Made by a program: the position numbers and the translations under genes. Source: Mycolicibacterium rutilum (lineage in GTDB: Bacteria; Actinomycetota; Actinomycetes; Mycobacteriales; Mycobacteriaceae). From it: a stretch of DNA of 64,000 bases. Where the stretch lies: the NCBI RefSeq assembly GCF_900108565.1, contig NZ_LT629971.1:186001-250000 (forward strand), in the 5' to 3' direction. Shown here one piece after another: positions 26,341 through 34,770 of the stretch. The notes under the pieces were generated by a model that searched no databases, was not told the DNA's origin, and worked only from the letters and a program-made list of their open reading frames with translations. The first letter of the stretch is position 1, and each line of letters starts with the position of its first letter.

Positions 26341-27318
26341 TCACTCGTTGTCGTTGGCCTCGCGCCAGGCCTGCCAGATCTCGGGACGCAGCCGCCCGCG
26401 GTCCGGCACAGACAACCCGGCGCCGCGCGCCCAGGCACGAACGGCGGCGGTGCTGGGCCCGGAATCGTTTGCCGGGATCGCGGCAGTCGGCACGTGTCCG
26501 ATGCGCTGCAGTACGGCCTCTTCAGTGACAGCCCACGCGTGAGCAGCAGCGAGGAATCGATACGTCCATTCCTCGGCCAGCTGCCGGGTCTCGCAGAAGA
26601 CGACCGGCACTGTGGGCCAACGGATCTGCAACTCAGCCAAGTTGTCGGCAGCCAGCGCCGGCCGGATGAAGCTGTTTCGGAAGAGTTGCGAGTACCGGTC
26701 CTCGACCACGACGGCCGCCCGTGGCAGCGACGCCAGATGCCCGACCTGGTATCGCAGCTTGCCGTTGGTCAGGCTCGACGTGAGGTCCGACAACGACTTT
26801 CGTTCCACGCTCGCCACCATCGATCCCTCGACGGCGACCCCGTAGTCGCCACACGGCAACGCCTGTTTGACGAGGTCGACCTGCTGAGTGGCGAACGTGT
26901 ACGCGTAGCGCTCACGCGCGTCGACCAGGATCTGTAAGCGCTCGATGCCCTGTGCGCGCGCGGTCGGGGTGCGCACGTTGGGTCGTGCCTGCTTGCGGGT
27001 GCGCGGCGACTGCCAGAAGACCGTCTCGCGTCCGCGCGCGGTGGTGAACACGATCTGCGATCGGTTCTCCCGCCCGCGCGTCAGGATGACGTCGATCGCG
27101 GCGCCTCGGCGTTGGCACGACTGCAGCGGCAGCCGTTCGACGATCTCGGCGTCGGCGGGCCACTCGTCGATACTCATCGGGTGGCAGTAGAGCGCCTTGA
27201 CCCGCGGCCAGGTGCCCGACGTTCGAAACAGCAGGTCACCGCCGGGCTGCGGAAGCCGCAGCAGGTACGGCAGCCGGGAGTCCTGCTGGGGATTGACTGC
27301 GATCAGCAGCTCTGCCAC
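26341..27318 (-). CDS. ERCC4-type nuclease with Lsr2-like DNA-binding C-terminus
   Basis: A 325-residue protein. Residues 120–250 carry an ERCC4/XPF nuclease core: ILVDARERYAYTF, CGDYGV and the catalytic VERKSLSDL, then AAVVVEDRYSQLF. The last 45 residues (VRAWARGAGLSVPDRGRLRPEIWQAW) look like the AT-rich DNA-binding domain of Lsr2, the mycobacterial xenogeneic silencer. The protein may thus cut or process branched or AT-rich DNA. GTG 27318 (MAELLIAVNPQQDSRLPYLL) was chosen because the conserved start begins there; an ATG 99 bases upstream would overlap the MarR gene. It is divergent from the MarR gene, with 49 bases between. Confidence 0.85.
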   Translation of the reverse strand: MAELLIAVNPQQDSRLPYLLRLPQPGGDLLFRTSGTWPRVKALYCHPMSIDEWPADAEIVERLPLQSCQRRGAAIDVILTRGRENRSQIVFTTARGRETVFWQSPRTRKQARPNVRTPTARAQGIERLQILVDARERYAYTFATQQVDLVKQALPCGDYGVAVEGSMVASVERKSLSDLTSSLTNGKLRYQVGHLASLPRAAVVVEDRYSQLFRNSFIRPALAADNLAELQIRWPTVPVVFCETRQLAEEWTYRFLAAAHAWAVTEEAVLQRIGHVPTAAIPANDSGPSTAAVRAWARGAGLSVPDRGRLRPEIWQAWREANDNE

Positions 27319-27367
27319 GCGTTCAGTGTTGCATCGGGACTCGGATTTGGCCGTCATACTGACCGAC

Positions 27368-27868
27368 GTGGCGGCAAAGCGGGACACATCACCTAAACGG
27401 GGCTGGTTGACAGCCAAACAGCAGCGCGCCTGGCTCGCCTACATGCGGGTGCAGCTGCGGATGAACTACGAGATGAACCGCCAGCTGCAGGCGGACTCCG
27501 GGCTGTCGCTGACCGACTACGACGTGCTGGTGGCGCTCAGCGAGAACAAGCAGGGGATGCGGGTCAGCGACCTGGCCGCGCACATCGGCTGGGAACGCAG
27601 CAGGCTGTCACACCACTTGCGGCGCATGGAGGAACGCGGCCTCACCGCACGGCGTCCCGGGACCGAAGACGCCCGCACCACCACCGTCGTGCTCACCGAC
27701 GGCGGGTGGCAGGCGATCGTCGACGCCGCGCCCGCGCACGTCGATCTGGTGCGCCGCCTGTTCTTCGACCCGCTGCCCGACAACCTGCTCGGTCCGTTCA
27801 CCGCCGCGCTGGAACACATCCACGTCAACCTCAACCACAACAGCTCGCTGCCGCCGTCACCGCGCTGA
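27368..27868 (+). CDS. MarR family transcriptional regulator
   Basis: A 166-residue MarR-type winged-helix repressor. The DNA-binding region is LSLTDYDVLVALSENKQGMRVSDLAAHIGWERSRLSHHLRRMEERGLTARR (about residues 47–97), followed by the wing (TEDARTTTVVLTDGG) and the dimerisation helix. GTG 27368 is used. It is followed by an SDR gene whose promoter region holds a perfect palindrome, TAGGTGA-CATA-TCACCTA; a TCACCTA half site also lies at 27389–27395 near its own start. It therefore most likely controls the SDR gene and itself. Confidence 0.9.
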   Translation: MAAKRDTSPKRGWLTAKQQRAWLAYMRVQLRMNYEMNRQLQADSGLSLTDYDVLVALSENKQGMRVSDLAAHIGWERSRLSHHLRRMEERGLTARRPGTEDARTTTVVLTDGGWQAIVDAAPAHVDLVRRLFFDPLPDNLLGPFTAALEHIHVNLNHNSSLPPSPR

Positions 27869-27896
27869 CCACGTTTCAGTCCCGACCACACGGGAA

Positions 27897-27914
27897 TAGG
27901 TGACATATCACCTA
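27897..27914. promoter_or_regulatory. Palindromic operator upstream of the SDR gene (MarR-type)
   Basis: Perfect inverted repeat TAGGTGA (27897–27903), spacer CATA, TCACCTA (27908–27914), 50 bases before the SDR start and 28 bases after the MarR stop. The size and symmetry are those of MarR operators. Confidence 0.7.
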
Positions 27915-27964
27915 TGTTGCAGTGCGCGAACGCACGAAACACGCAGACGAAACGGAGCGCACTC

Positions 27965-28705
27965 ATGGGACAACTCGACGGCAAGACAGCACTGGTCACC
28001 GGGGGAAACTCGGGCATCGGGCTGGCCTCGGGCAAGCGGCTCGCCGCAGAAGGCGCGTACGTCTTCATCACCGGCCGTGACCGCACCCGCCTCGACGAGG
28101 CCGCTGCGACGATCGGCGCCCAGGCCGTGCAGAGCGACATCAGCAAGCCCGAAGACCTCGACCGCCTGGCCGACGAGATCGCCAAGCACGGCAAGGGACT
28201 CGACATCCTGTTCGCCAACGCCGGCGGCGGCGACTTCGCCACCCTCGAACAGGTCACTCCGCGGCACTACGGCGACAACTTCGACCGCAATGTCGCCGGC
28301 ACCGTGTTCACCGTGCAGAAGATGCTGCCGCTGCTCAACGAGGGCGCGTCGATCGTGCTCACGGGGTCCACCGCCGCCGCCGAGGGCGATGCGGCGTTCG
28401 GGCTCTACGCCGCGTCGAAGGCGGCCATCCGGTCGTTGGGCCGCACCTGGGCAGCCGAGTTGGCCGGCCGCAAGATCCGCGTCAACACCCTCATCCCCGG
28501 CCCCGTCGACACCCCCGGGCTCGCCGGGCTAGCCCCCGACGAGGAGCGGCAGAGTCTGCACGACAGCCTGGCCGCGCAGACGCTGATGAAGCGGCTCGGC
28601 CACCCTGACGAGATCGCCGCCGCGGTGCTGTTCCTGGCGTCCGACCAGAGCAGCTTCATGACCGCGGCCTCACTCGTCGTGGACGGCGGGCAGATCAAGC
28701 TCTGA
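27965..28705 (+). CDS. Short-chain dehydrogenase/reductase (SDR)
   Basis: A 246-residue classical SDR. The cofactor motif TGGNSGIG (residues 11–18), NAGGG, and the catalytic Tyr–Lys pair in YAASKAA with Ser in TGS are all present. The C-terminus ends SLVVDGGQIKL as in small reductases. It would act in the cytosol with NAD(P)H on a carbonyl compound, often an electrophile detoxified under MarR control. ATG 27965 was chosen over an in-frame ATG at 27914 because that one overlaps the operator; GGAG lies in front of 27965. Confidence 0.92.
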   Translation: MGQLDGKTALVTGGNSGIGLASGKRLAAEGAYVFITGRDRTRLDEAAATIGAQAVQSDISKPEDLDRLADEIAKHGKGLDILFANAGGGDFATLEQVTPRHYGDNFDRNVAGTVFTVQKMLPLLNEGASIVLTGSTAAAEGDAAFGLYAASKAAIRSLGRTWAAELAGRKIRVNTLIPGPVDTPGLAGLAPDEERQSLHDSLAAQTLMKRLGHPDEIAAAVLFLASDQSSFMTAASLVVDGGQIKL

Positions 28706-28746
28706 CACTCGCGGGATTGTCGTACCCCGTCTCTACAGTCCCGGAC

Positions 28747-29694
28747 ATGAACAGCGACACCATCGACACCACAGCGCCCAAGCCGGTGGCCAGGCGGCGT
28801 CCGGCCGACGTCGTGCCGGCTCGTCCTCGGCCGGTCACGACGGTCGCGGTCGTGGTCGCCGGACGCGGCGGTGAAGCTCGCTACTCGGCGTGTTCGGCGA
28901 CGCGCAGCTGGACCGGCGCGGTGACGGTCGATTCGGCCGAGACCGCGATCCTCGATGTGATGCGGCTGGTCCGTGCCGAGTCGCCGGCGACCGCACGGCT
29001 GCGGTTCGTCGTGCAGTTGCCGCCGCGCAGCACGCTGTGGGCGCTGCGCGACGAGATCCCGGTGCTGATGCCGGGGGTGTGCATCGAGCGGCCGACGCTC
29101 GCGGACGACGCGTTGATGACGGCCGCGCGCACCGGGCTGCTGCGTCGGCCGGCCACGCAGGCGCCGGTGACGGTGGCGACGGACGGCTCGGTGCGCGGCA
29201 AGGTGACCGGATACGGCTGGCTGGCGTCGACGGGCGAGTACGGGCTGATGGGATTTCGCCACTCGCGCAAGCAGATTGGGCCGAGGGTCGTGCTGGTCGC
29301 CGAGCTGCGGGCGATCGCGAAGGCGGTGCAGTATCTGCGCGGCCGCGACATCACGGTGCTCAGCGACAGCAAGCTGGCGATCGCGATGGTGCAACGCTGG
29401 AAGGCCGGCGACGACGTGCTGCCCGACGGCTACAGCCTGATCCGGGAGAGCGGCAAAACTCCAGGACTGGTGACAGCCCAGCGGATGATCTACGCCGAGC
29501 GCGACCGGATCCATCCGGTGTGGGTCAAGGCGCACACCGGAGAGCCGCTCAACGAGGGCGCCGACGCCCTGGCCCGGCTGGCGTCGCGGTACGTGCTCGG
29601 CGACAGCGGACTCGACAGCGCCGAATACCGCCGTCGCGCCGAGGATCTCGCCGAAACCTTCGCGGCCGAGTTCACGCGGCGCAGGTCCGCCTGA
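28747..29694 (+). CDS. RNase H family protein with N-terminal extension
   Basis: A 315-residue protein whose C-terminal half is an RNase H fold. VATDGSV carries the first Asp, VAELRAI the Glu, VLSDSKLA the second Asp, and HTGEPLNEGADALARLA the last Asp with a His nearby. The first 145 residues form an extra domain of unknown role, so it is roughly twice the length of RNase HI. It probably degrades RNA in RNA/DNA hybrids. ATG 28747 was preferred to an upstream alternative because of its position 41 bases after the SDR stop. Confidence 0.85.
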   Translation: MNSDTIDTTAPKPVARRRPADVVPARPRPVTTVAVVVAGRGGEARYSACSATRSWTGAVTVDSAETAILDVMRLVRAESPATARLRFVVQLPPRSTLWALRDEIPVLMPGVCIERPTLADDALMTAARTGLLRRPATQAPVTVATDGSVRGKVTGYGWLASTGEYGLMGFRHSRKQIGPRVVLVAELRAIAKAVQYLRGRDITVLSDSKLAIAMVQRWKAGDDVLPDGYSLIRESGKTPGLVTAQRMIYAERDRIHPVWVKAHTGEPLNEGADALARLASRYVLGDSGLDSAEYRRRAEDLAETFAAEFTRRRSA

Positions 29695-30297
29695 TCAGCG
29701 GGTCAGACGCACGGCGCCGAGGGAGCGGAGCACCCCGTCGGTGAGCCGCTGGGCGAAGTCGGTCGGGAAATCTTCGTCGAGGATGACTCCCTTGAAGTAG
29801 AGGGGGCCGCCGAACATGTCCTGGGCCATTTCGGGGTCGCTGTCGGGGGCGATCTCGCCACGATCCATCGCCCGCTGAAACATCGCGGCACCGGCGGCCC
29901 GCCGGGGCTCGATGAACTTCTCGGTGATGACGGCGTCGAGGTCGGGTGATCGCCGGCGCTCTGCGACCAGTGCTCTGATGACGTTGCGTACCAACGGATT
30001 CTTCAGCACGTTGATGGCGTCTTCGGCGACTGCGCGCAGGTCTCCGGCCAGGCTCCCGGTGTCCGGGGGCAGGACGGCTTCCGTCGCGTAGCGCCCGACC
30101 AGGTCGATCAGCATCTCCTTTTTGGAGTGCCACCGTCGGTACAGGGCCGCTTTCCCGACACCCGCGCGTTCGGCGACCTTGTCCATGGTCAGACCCTCAT
30201 ATCCGCAACCGCCCAGCTCACCGAAGAACGCGGCGATGATCGCCTCGGTCTTCTCCGGTCGCAGAACGGCGGCACCGGCCGGGGGTCTGGCTCGCAT
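29695..30297 (-). CDS. TetR family transcriptional regulator
   Basis: A 200-residue TetR protein. The helix-turn-helix lies at about residues 14–60 (EAIIAAFFGELGGCGYEGLTMDKVAERAGVGKAALYRRWHSKKEML as spread along that stretch) and a ligand-binding domain of the AcrR-like type follows. Its stop is directly next to that of the RNase H gene. It is divergent from the Ddn-like gene at 30431, and a perfect inverted repeat ACGGAAC-N6-GTTCCGT lies in the gap. It probably represses that gene and itself. The inducer is unknown. Confidence 0.92.
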   Translation of the reverse strand: MRARPPAGAAVLRPEKTEAIIAAFFGELGGCGYEGLTMDKVAERAGVGKAALYRRWHSKKEMLIDLVGRYATEAVLPPDTGSLAGDLRAVAEDAINVLKNPLVRNVIRALVAERRRSPDLDAVITEKFIEPRRAAGAAMFQRAMDRGEIAPDSDPEMAQDMFGGPLYFKGVILDEDFPTDFAQRLTDGVLRSLGAVRLTR

Positions 30298-30358
30298 ACG
30301 GCCAGTTTAGCTGCGTCGGCACTCACCAGTTCCGACGCACGTGTACGCTGAGGATACG

Positions 30359-30378
30359 ACGGAACGAAATAGTTCCGT
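30359..30378. promoter_or_regulatory. TetR-type operator
   Basis: Perfect inverted repeat ACGGAAC (30359–30365), 6-base spacer, GTTCCGT (30372–30378), in the divergent gap between the TetR gene and the Ddn-like gene, 52 bases before the latter. A related AGTTCCG half site occurs nearby at about 30328. Confidence 0.7.
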
Positions 30379-30430
30379 TCTAACGCGCGCCAGGAACGCG
30401 CTCCACATCCGACCAGGAGGAAGTACCCGC

Positions 30431-30856
30431 ATGACTGCTCCCAACGATCTGGTGATCGCCGAGTTCCGCGCCAACGGCGGAGCCGTCGTCGAGGCCATGG
30501 GCGGCCACTTCAAGGAGGTGCACCTCCTTCTGCTGCACCACACCGGAACGCGCACCGGCCGGCGGTACGTCACACCGCTGATCTACGTCGCCGACGGTGA
30601 CTCGTACGTCCTGGTCGGCTCCAACGGTGGGGCCGCCAAGGAACCCGCGTGGGTCGCCAACCTCGCCGCCGTGCCCGAGACCGTCGTCGAAGTCGGTGAG
30701 CGAACGCTCACGGTGCGGCCGACGGTCCTGCGCGCGGGTCCGGAGTGGGATCGGCTGCACCGCTTGGCAGTTGACTACTGGCCCGACCTCGTCGAGTACC
30801 AGTCCCACACCGATCGCACGTTCCCGCTGGTCGTGCTGACACCGCTCACCGGGTAG
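30431..30856 (+). CDS. Ddn-like F420-dependent nitroreductase family protein
   Basis: A 141-residue split-barrel protein of the same family as 25881–26303. The EFRANGGAVVEAMGGHFKEVHLLLLHHTGTRTGRRYVTPLIY start, the GSNGGAAKEPAWVANLAAVPE middle and YQSHTDRTFPLVVL end are typical. It probably binds F420H2. A GGAGGAAG-like ribosome site precedes ATG 30431, and an operator for the divergent TetR lies upstream. This supports inducible expression against a small electrophile or quinone. It converges on vapC with 32 bases between. Confidence 0.88.
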   Translation: MTAPNDLVIAEFRANGGAVVEAMGGHFKEVHLLLLHHTGTRTGRRYVTPLIYVADGDSYVLVGSNGGAAKEPAWVANLAAVPETVVEVGERTLTVRPTVLRAGPEWDRLHRLAVDYWPDLVEYQSHTDRTFPLVVLTPLTG

Positions 30857-30888
30857 ACGGTCCCGGGCGTGAGTCCGCGTGACCGTAC

Positions 30889-31287
30889 TCAGGGCGTCAC
30901 GAGAATCGCGACGTCGCTGTGCAATTGAGCAAGCCCTTCGTCGAGTGTGGCCAGTCGACCCGTGCGACTCCTCGCGAGCGCCGCCAGATACGCGTCCGTC
31001 ACTTGCCGGTGCCCGATGATCCCGGCGGTGTCGATCTCTGCGTAGGACAACGAGTCCGGCCAAAACTCATGCCGGTCGCTGGCGGCCAAGGTCGTGACGA
31101 CTTCCTGAGCCACAGCCACAGTCTGGCCAGCCCGAATGAGGAACCGGACCAAACTCCCCTCGGTGATCGGGCACGTCGCGATCGCGAGGTCGCTTGCCGC
31201 CAACCACTCCGCTGCCCGGTCGTGGTGGACATGGTCAGCGACGACGAGCGCAATGAGCACGTTGGCGTCGAGCAGTGCAGTGGTCAC
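30889..31287 (-). CDS. vapC: VapC family PIN-domain toxin
   Basis: A 132-residue PIN ribonuclease. The acidic active site is visible as Asp7 (LLDANV), Glu43 (ITEGSLVRF), Asp98 (VTDAYLAALA) and Asp116 (TLDEG). VapC toxins cleave specific tRNAs or rRNA and are held in check by VapB. It overlaps the stop of the upstream vapB gene by 4 bases, the usual arrangement. All catalytic acids are intact, so the toxin looks active. Confidence 0.93.
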   Translation of the reverse strand: MTTALLDANVLIALVVADHVHHDRAAEWLAASDLAIATCPITEGSLVRFLIRAGQTVAVAQEVVTTLAASDRHEFWPDSLSYAEIDTAGIIGHRQVTDAYLAALARSRTGRLATLDEGLAQLHSDVAILVTP

Positions 31288-31508
31288 TCGTCTTCCAAGG
31301 AACGGACGTCCTCGGACGTCACCACGGTTCCCACGCTGATCACGGGCAATCCCGTCCGAGGATGCTTGGCAAGCGATGACACACCACCTGCTGCCAGACC
31401 GCGGCGCATGAGGTCAGCCACGGTCTGACTCAACGACCGGCGGGTGTCGCGCGCGATCGCGAGAGCCTGTTTATGCAGGTCATCCGGCAAGTCGATGGTG
31501 GTACGCAT
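31284..31508 (-). CDS. vapB: VapB family antitoxin (ribbon-helix-helix)
   Basis: A 74-residue antitoxin. The N-terminal ribbon-helix-helix MRTTIDLPDDLHKQALAIAR binds the operator, and the C-terminal tail (from about residue 48) should wrap around the VapC active site. It starts at ATG 31508. Just upstream are three GCATC repeats spaced every 8 bp and one inverted copy, a good candidate for the autoregulatory operator. It overlaps vapC by 4 bases. Confidence 0.93.
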   Translation of the reverse strand: MRTTIDLPDDLHKQALAIARDTRRSLSQTVADLMRRGLAAGGVSSLAKHPRTGLPVISVGTVVTSEDVRSLEDE

Positions 31509-31511
31509 ATC

Positions 31512-31539
31512 GCATCTTAGCATCAGTGCATCAAGATGC
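31512..31539 (-). promoter_or_regulatory. vapBC operator with 8-bp spaced repeats
   Basis: GCATC occurs at 31512–31516, 31520–31524 and 31528–31532, exactly 8 bp apart, with an inverted GATGC at 31535–31539. The array starts 4 bases upstream of the vapB ATG, so binding of VapBC would block transcription start. The remaining bases to 31554 show nothing else. Confidence 0.6.
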
Positions 31540-31554
31540 ATCGATGTAGAGCTG

Positions 31555-32537
31555 TTACGCCGACGGCGCCCACGACTGCCGCAACAGCGCACACGCCTGC
31601 TGAAAACGCGCCCATTCCGCGGCTGTCGGACGCACCGCAAAGTCCGCCAACGCTTCGGAACCCACCTCCATCCCCGGCGCGAGGGGCGCCAGCATCCCGG
31701 CCAACGTGGCAATTTGACCGGCCGGACTGTCTTCATAACTCTCGAAAACCCGCTTGGCGATCCATGATTCGGCAAGGTCCACGCCCCCGACCAGATCGAG
31801 TTCCGGGACGCGCATCGCGCTGCCGCATGCGGCGACGTGGTTCTCGTAGCGATCGTCCCACCGTTCGGTGCGCCAACCCGACCACAAGTCCGGCAGCGCC
31901 TCGAAGAAGCCCATTGTGTCGGCGGTCTGCCAGGCGCCGATCGTCTTGTTGGGTACATCGATGTGCGCACCACCCTCCGGGATCTTCTTCAGCCGGATCC
32001 GGCTGATCCCGGGACCGGGCAACTTGTCCAGCAGCGCCGGGCCATGCCAAGCCTTACTCAGATGCCACCACAACGGCCAGAACCGGAGCCGACCGTCGCT
32101 GTCGACGACAGAGATCAAATGACACAGGTGGTTTCGCCCCCGGGCCAGCCGCAACGTCGGATCCCGGCCCCACTTCGACGGCCACAACTGCGCGCCGACG
32201 TACTTCGCGAGCTCGGAGGTCCGAAATCGATGAGGGCCCCGCCGTCGACCCACGACGCGTCGGTCCATTCGTCCTTGTGACACTTGCGAAGCGAATTCAC
32301 GTATCGCCGCGCGAGATCGGGGCCGCCGATCAACGCGTCGAGCAGCCGACACCCGCCCCAGTGCGAGTAGTACAGCTTCCAATCCCGGTTCTCGACCACG
32401 ACGACGTTAGCTCGGTTTCCCCATATCCTTTCCCGATCGCCCAGACGCGGATGCGTCGCTGCTGCGAGTCTCGGATGGCGCCCCGACAAAATCACCTCAC
32501 CCGACCCGAGCCTGGGGATAACTAGGGCGTTGTCCAC
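31555..32537 (-). pseudogene. Conserved-type hypothetical gene interrupted by a one-base frameshift
   Basis: The 5' part (from GTG 32537) reads VVVVENRDWKLYYSHWGGCRLLDALIGG and on to KDEWTDASWVDGGALIDF, then loses sense. The 3' part continues in another frame with SELAKYVGAQLWPSKWGRD and runs to a stop at 31555. The two overlap between about 32115 and 32382. Adding one base near 32218–32223 (a G in TTCGG(G)ACC on the coding strand) joins them into a single 327-residue protein. I do not recognise the family; the His/Trp-rich YYSHWGG motif and the acidic C-terminus are the main marks. It could be a real mutation or a sequencing error. It is divergent from the Wadjet genes. Confidence 0.7.
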
Positions 32538-32626
32538 AACCTCCGCCCCACCCCGCCCGAAGGTCGGCCGCGTGCCTTATGTTGGACCATCGCGTCGAGA
32601 CAATCGAGGGACATCGAGGACACCGG

Positions 32627-34090
32627 GTGGACGACACCGCCGACAACGGGGGGCTTGCGGCCGCCGACCTGCTCGAACTCAATCGCGACCTGCAGTCCAG
32701 CCCGACGATCCGGCTGCTGGCCACCACCAACCTGAGCTCCTACGCCACGCTGATGGAGCGCCACCTGTCCGACGGGGTGAGCACCGAGACCGAGCTCGTC
32801 GTGCGGCTGGAACGCGACCTCGACGATCTCGGGCATCCCGACGGGCAGTCCGGGCTGGCGCTGATCAAGTCGTGGGCGAGCCAGGGCTGGCTGCATCGCA
32901 TCGTCGATCCGCGCACCGACCAGAACGTCTGCTACCTGACCCAGGAGGCGCGCCGGGCGCTGGACTTCCTGCGTGGGATGCGCCGCCAGGACACCATCGC
33001 GACGGGCGGCTCGATCCAGGGCATCGCGTCGCGGCTCAAGCAGGTCGCGATCCGGGTCGGCAGCGACCCGGCCCGCGTCCGCAAGCACATCGAGGCCGAA
33101 ATCGCCGCTCTGCAAGCCGAACTCGACGAACTCGACGCCGGCGAACGCCCGCAGCCCGACGTCACCGACGCCTACGACGAGGCCCGCGCGATCGCGCTGC
33201 AGATGGAACGGCTGATCACCGACATCGGCCAGTACGGCACGATGATCGAGCAGGCCACCGCCGCGCTCGACGAGCCGATCGACAGCAACGTGGCCTACCG
33301 CGACCGGCAGCGCCAGATGTACGCCGACTACCAGGCGGCATGGGATTCGCAGGGCCGCGACAGCCACCGCGCGTTCCTGCGGATGATCAACGACCCCGAC
33401 CAGCGCGCCGAGTTCGAGGCCGACGTTGCCGCGGTCGCCGAGGCGCTGCCCGCGCTGGATCCGGCGCTGCGCAAGGTGATGGCCGGATTCTTCGAACTCG
33501 TGGGCCACCAGATCGACGAGGTCGAGCGGATCCAGCAGCGGTGCGCGCAGCGGGTCAAGCGGTTCACCGCGTTCGGCACGCTCGAGCAGAGCCGCGGGGT
33601 GGCCCGCCAGCTCAACGAGGCGATCGGCGCGGCCCGCGCCCTGCTGAAGTCATCGCTGACCGATTCGCGGCTCGACATCGACGTCCCGCTGGCCCGGCAC
33701 GCGATCAGTTCCGTTGGGGCGCTGAGCTTCAAGATCGGCGACCTGTCCAACCCGAAGCCGGCCGTCGCCGCCGAGGGTGAGGTCGACCTGACCAGCTTCG
33801 CGGCGCTGACGACGCAGGTGGACGCGCCCGCGATGTCGGAGATGCTCAACGCCGCGGTCAGCTCGGGCCCGGTGTCGCTGCCCGAGGCCGTTGCAATGCT
33901 GGACAATGCATACCTCGGCCACGTCATCGTGCTGTGGTCATGGGCGTTGAAGCAGCCGAATGGGGTTGCGGCCGCGGGTAAGTCGACGACGGTGCGGTTC
34001 CGCTCCCTGGACGGCCCCGACCGCGAGATCGACGTGCCCGACCTGTTGTTCACCGAACCCATCACCACCCTGGCAGGAGTCACGCAGTGA
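32627..34090 (+). CDS. jetA: DUF3375 protein, Wadjet JetA / MksF / EptA-like
   Basis: A 487-residue mostly helical protein of the DUF3375 family, the kleisin-type subunit of Wadjet/MksBEF systems. The N-terminal winged-helix region (LLELNRDLQSSPTIRLLA, then YATLMERHLSDG) and the later long helices with FAALTTQVDAPAMSEMLNAA fit the family. With JetB and JetC it forms an SMC-like complex that extrudes DNA loops and recognises small circular plasmids. GTG 32627 preceded by GAGG was chosen; ATG 32579 is an alternative giving 16 more residues. The stop overlaps the jetB start (GTGA). It is the first gene of the jetABC operon. Confidence 0.9.
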   Translation: MDDTADNGGLAAADLLELNRDLQSSPTIRLLATTNLSSYATLMERHLSDGVSTETELVVRLERDLDDLGHPDGQSGLALIKSWASQGWLHRIVDPRTDQNVCYLTQEARRALDFLRGMRRQDTIATGGSIQGIASRLKQVAIRVGSDPARVRKHIEAEIAALQAELDELDAGERPQPDVTDAYDEARAIALQMERLITDIGQYGTMIEQATAALDEPIDSNVAYRDRQRQMYADYQAAWDSQGRDSHRAFLRMINDPDQRAEFEADVAAVAEALPALDPALRKVMAGFFELVGHQIDEVERIQQRCAQRVKRFTAFGTLEQSRGVARQLNEAIGAARALLKSSLTDSRLDIDVPLARHAISSVGALSFKIGDLSNPKPAVAAEGEVDLTSFAALTTQVDAPAMSEMLNAAVSSGPVSLPEAVAMLDNAYLGHVIVLWSWALKQPNGVAAAGKSTTVRFRSLDGPDREIDVPDLLFTEPITTLAGVTQ

Positions 34091-34770
34091 CCGCTGAGCC
34101 CGAGGTCGACTTCAGCTCGCTGCCGGAAGTCGACCAGAACGCCCGTCCCCCGCACCAGCGCCGCCCGCGCTTCGACGGCGACGTCTCCGAACTGCCCGAC
34201 CGCGCGTGCTGGGCGCTGCAGCACCTGCTGACCCGGCGCTACATCAGCGCCGACGCCGACAGCGACATCTACTCGTGGGTGCTGGAGTACCGCGACCAGC
34301 TCAGCGTGCGGCTCTCCGAACTGGACCTGATCATGCGCATCGTCGACGGGACCGACGTCGCGTTCGTCGAGCAGGCCCGCTACGAATCCGCCAGGGGCAT
34401 CAAGCTTCTGCGCCGCGAGCCGCTGGGCACCTACGACTCGATCCTGGCGCTGCACCTGGCGCAGATGATGCGGGCGTCGGGCGGGCAGGCGGTGCTGATC
34501 AGCCGCGAGGAGATGCACGGCCTGTTCTCCGGGGTGCTCAACGACACCGACCGCGACGCGGTGACCTTCGCCGCGCGCATCGACGGCGCGATCGCCCGGC
34601 TGGCCGGGCTGGAGATCCTGCGCCGCAGCCGCGACGACGAGGACAGCTACACGATCAGCCCGGTGATCACCGCGATCATGACCGCGTCGGTGATCACCGA
34701 ACTCCAGCAGCAATTCGAGCAGCTGCTGAGCGGCGGCGCACCCGCAGAGGAAGAACCCGAAAATGACTGA
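34087..34770 (+). CDS. jetB: DUF4194 protein, Wadjet JetB / MksE / EptB-like
   Basis: A 227-residue DUF4194 protein, the KITE-type winged-helix subunit that bridges kleisin and SMC head in Wadjet/Mks complexes. [34 protein letters not shown] and [22 protein letters not shown] sit in the N-terminal half and [22 protein letters not shown] in the middle. It starts at GTG 34087 within the jetA stop and its end overlaps the jetC start by 8 bases. The position and order jetA–jetB–jetC are those of type I Wadjet. Confidence 0.9.
   Translation: MTAEPEVDFSSLPEVDQNARPPHQRRPRFDGDVSELPDRACWALQHLLTRRYISADADSDIYSWVLEYRDQLSVRLSELDLIMRIVDGTDVAFVEQARYESARGIKLLRREPLGTYDSILALHLAQMMRASGGQAVLISREEMHGLFSGVLNDTDRDAVTFAARIDGAIARLAGLEILRRSRDDEDSYTISPVITAIMTASVITELQQQFEQLLSGGAPAEEEPEND

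Noticed and set aside
31555-32537. Broken gene next to jetA considered as a jetD remnant
   Set aside because: Neither half shows JetD-type (DUF3322/DUF2220, TOPRIM) motifs, and it lies on the wrong side and strand.
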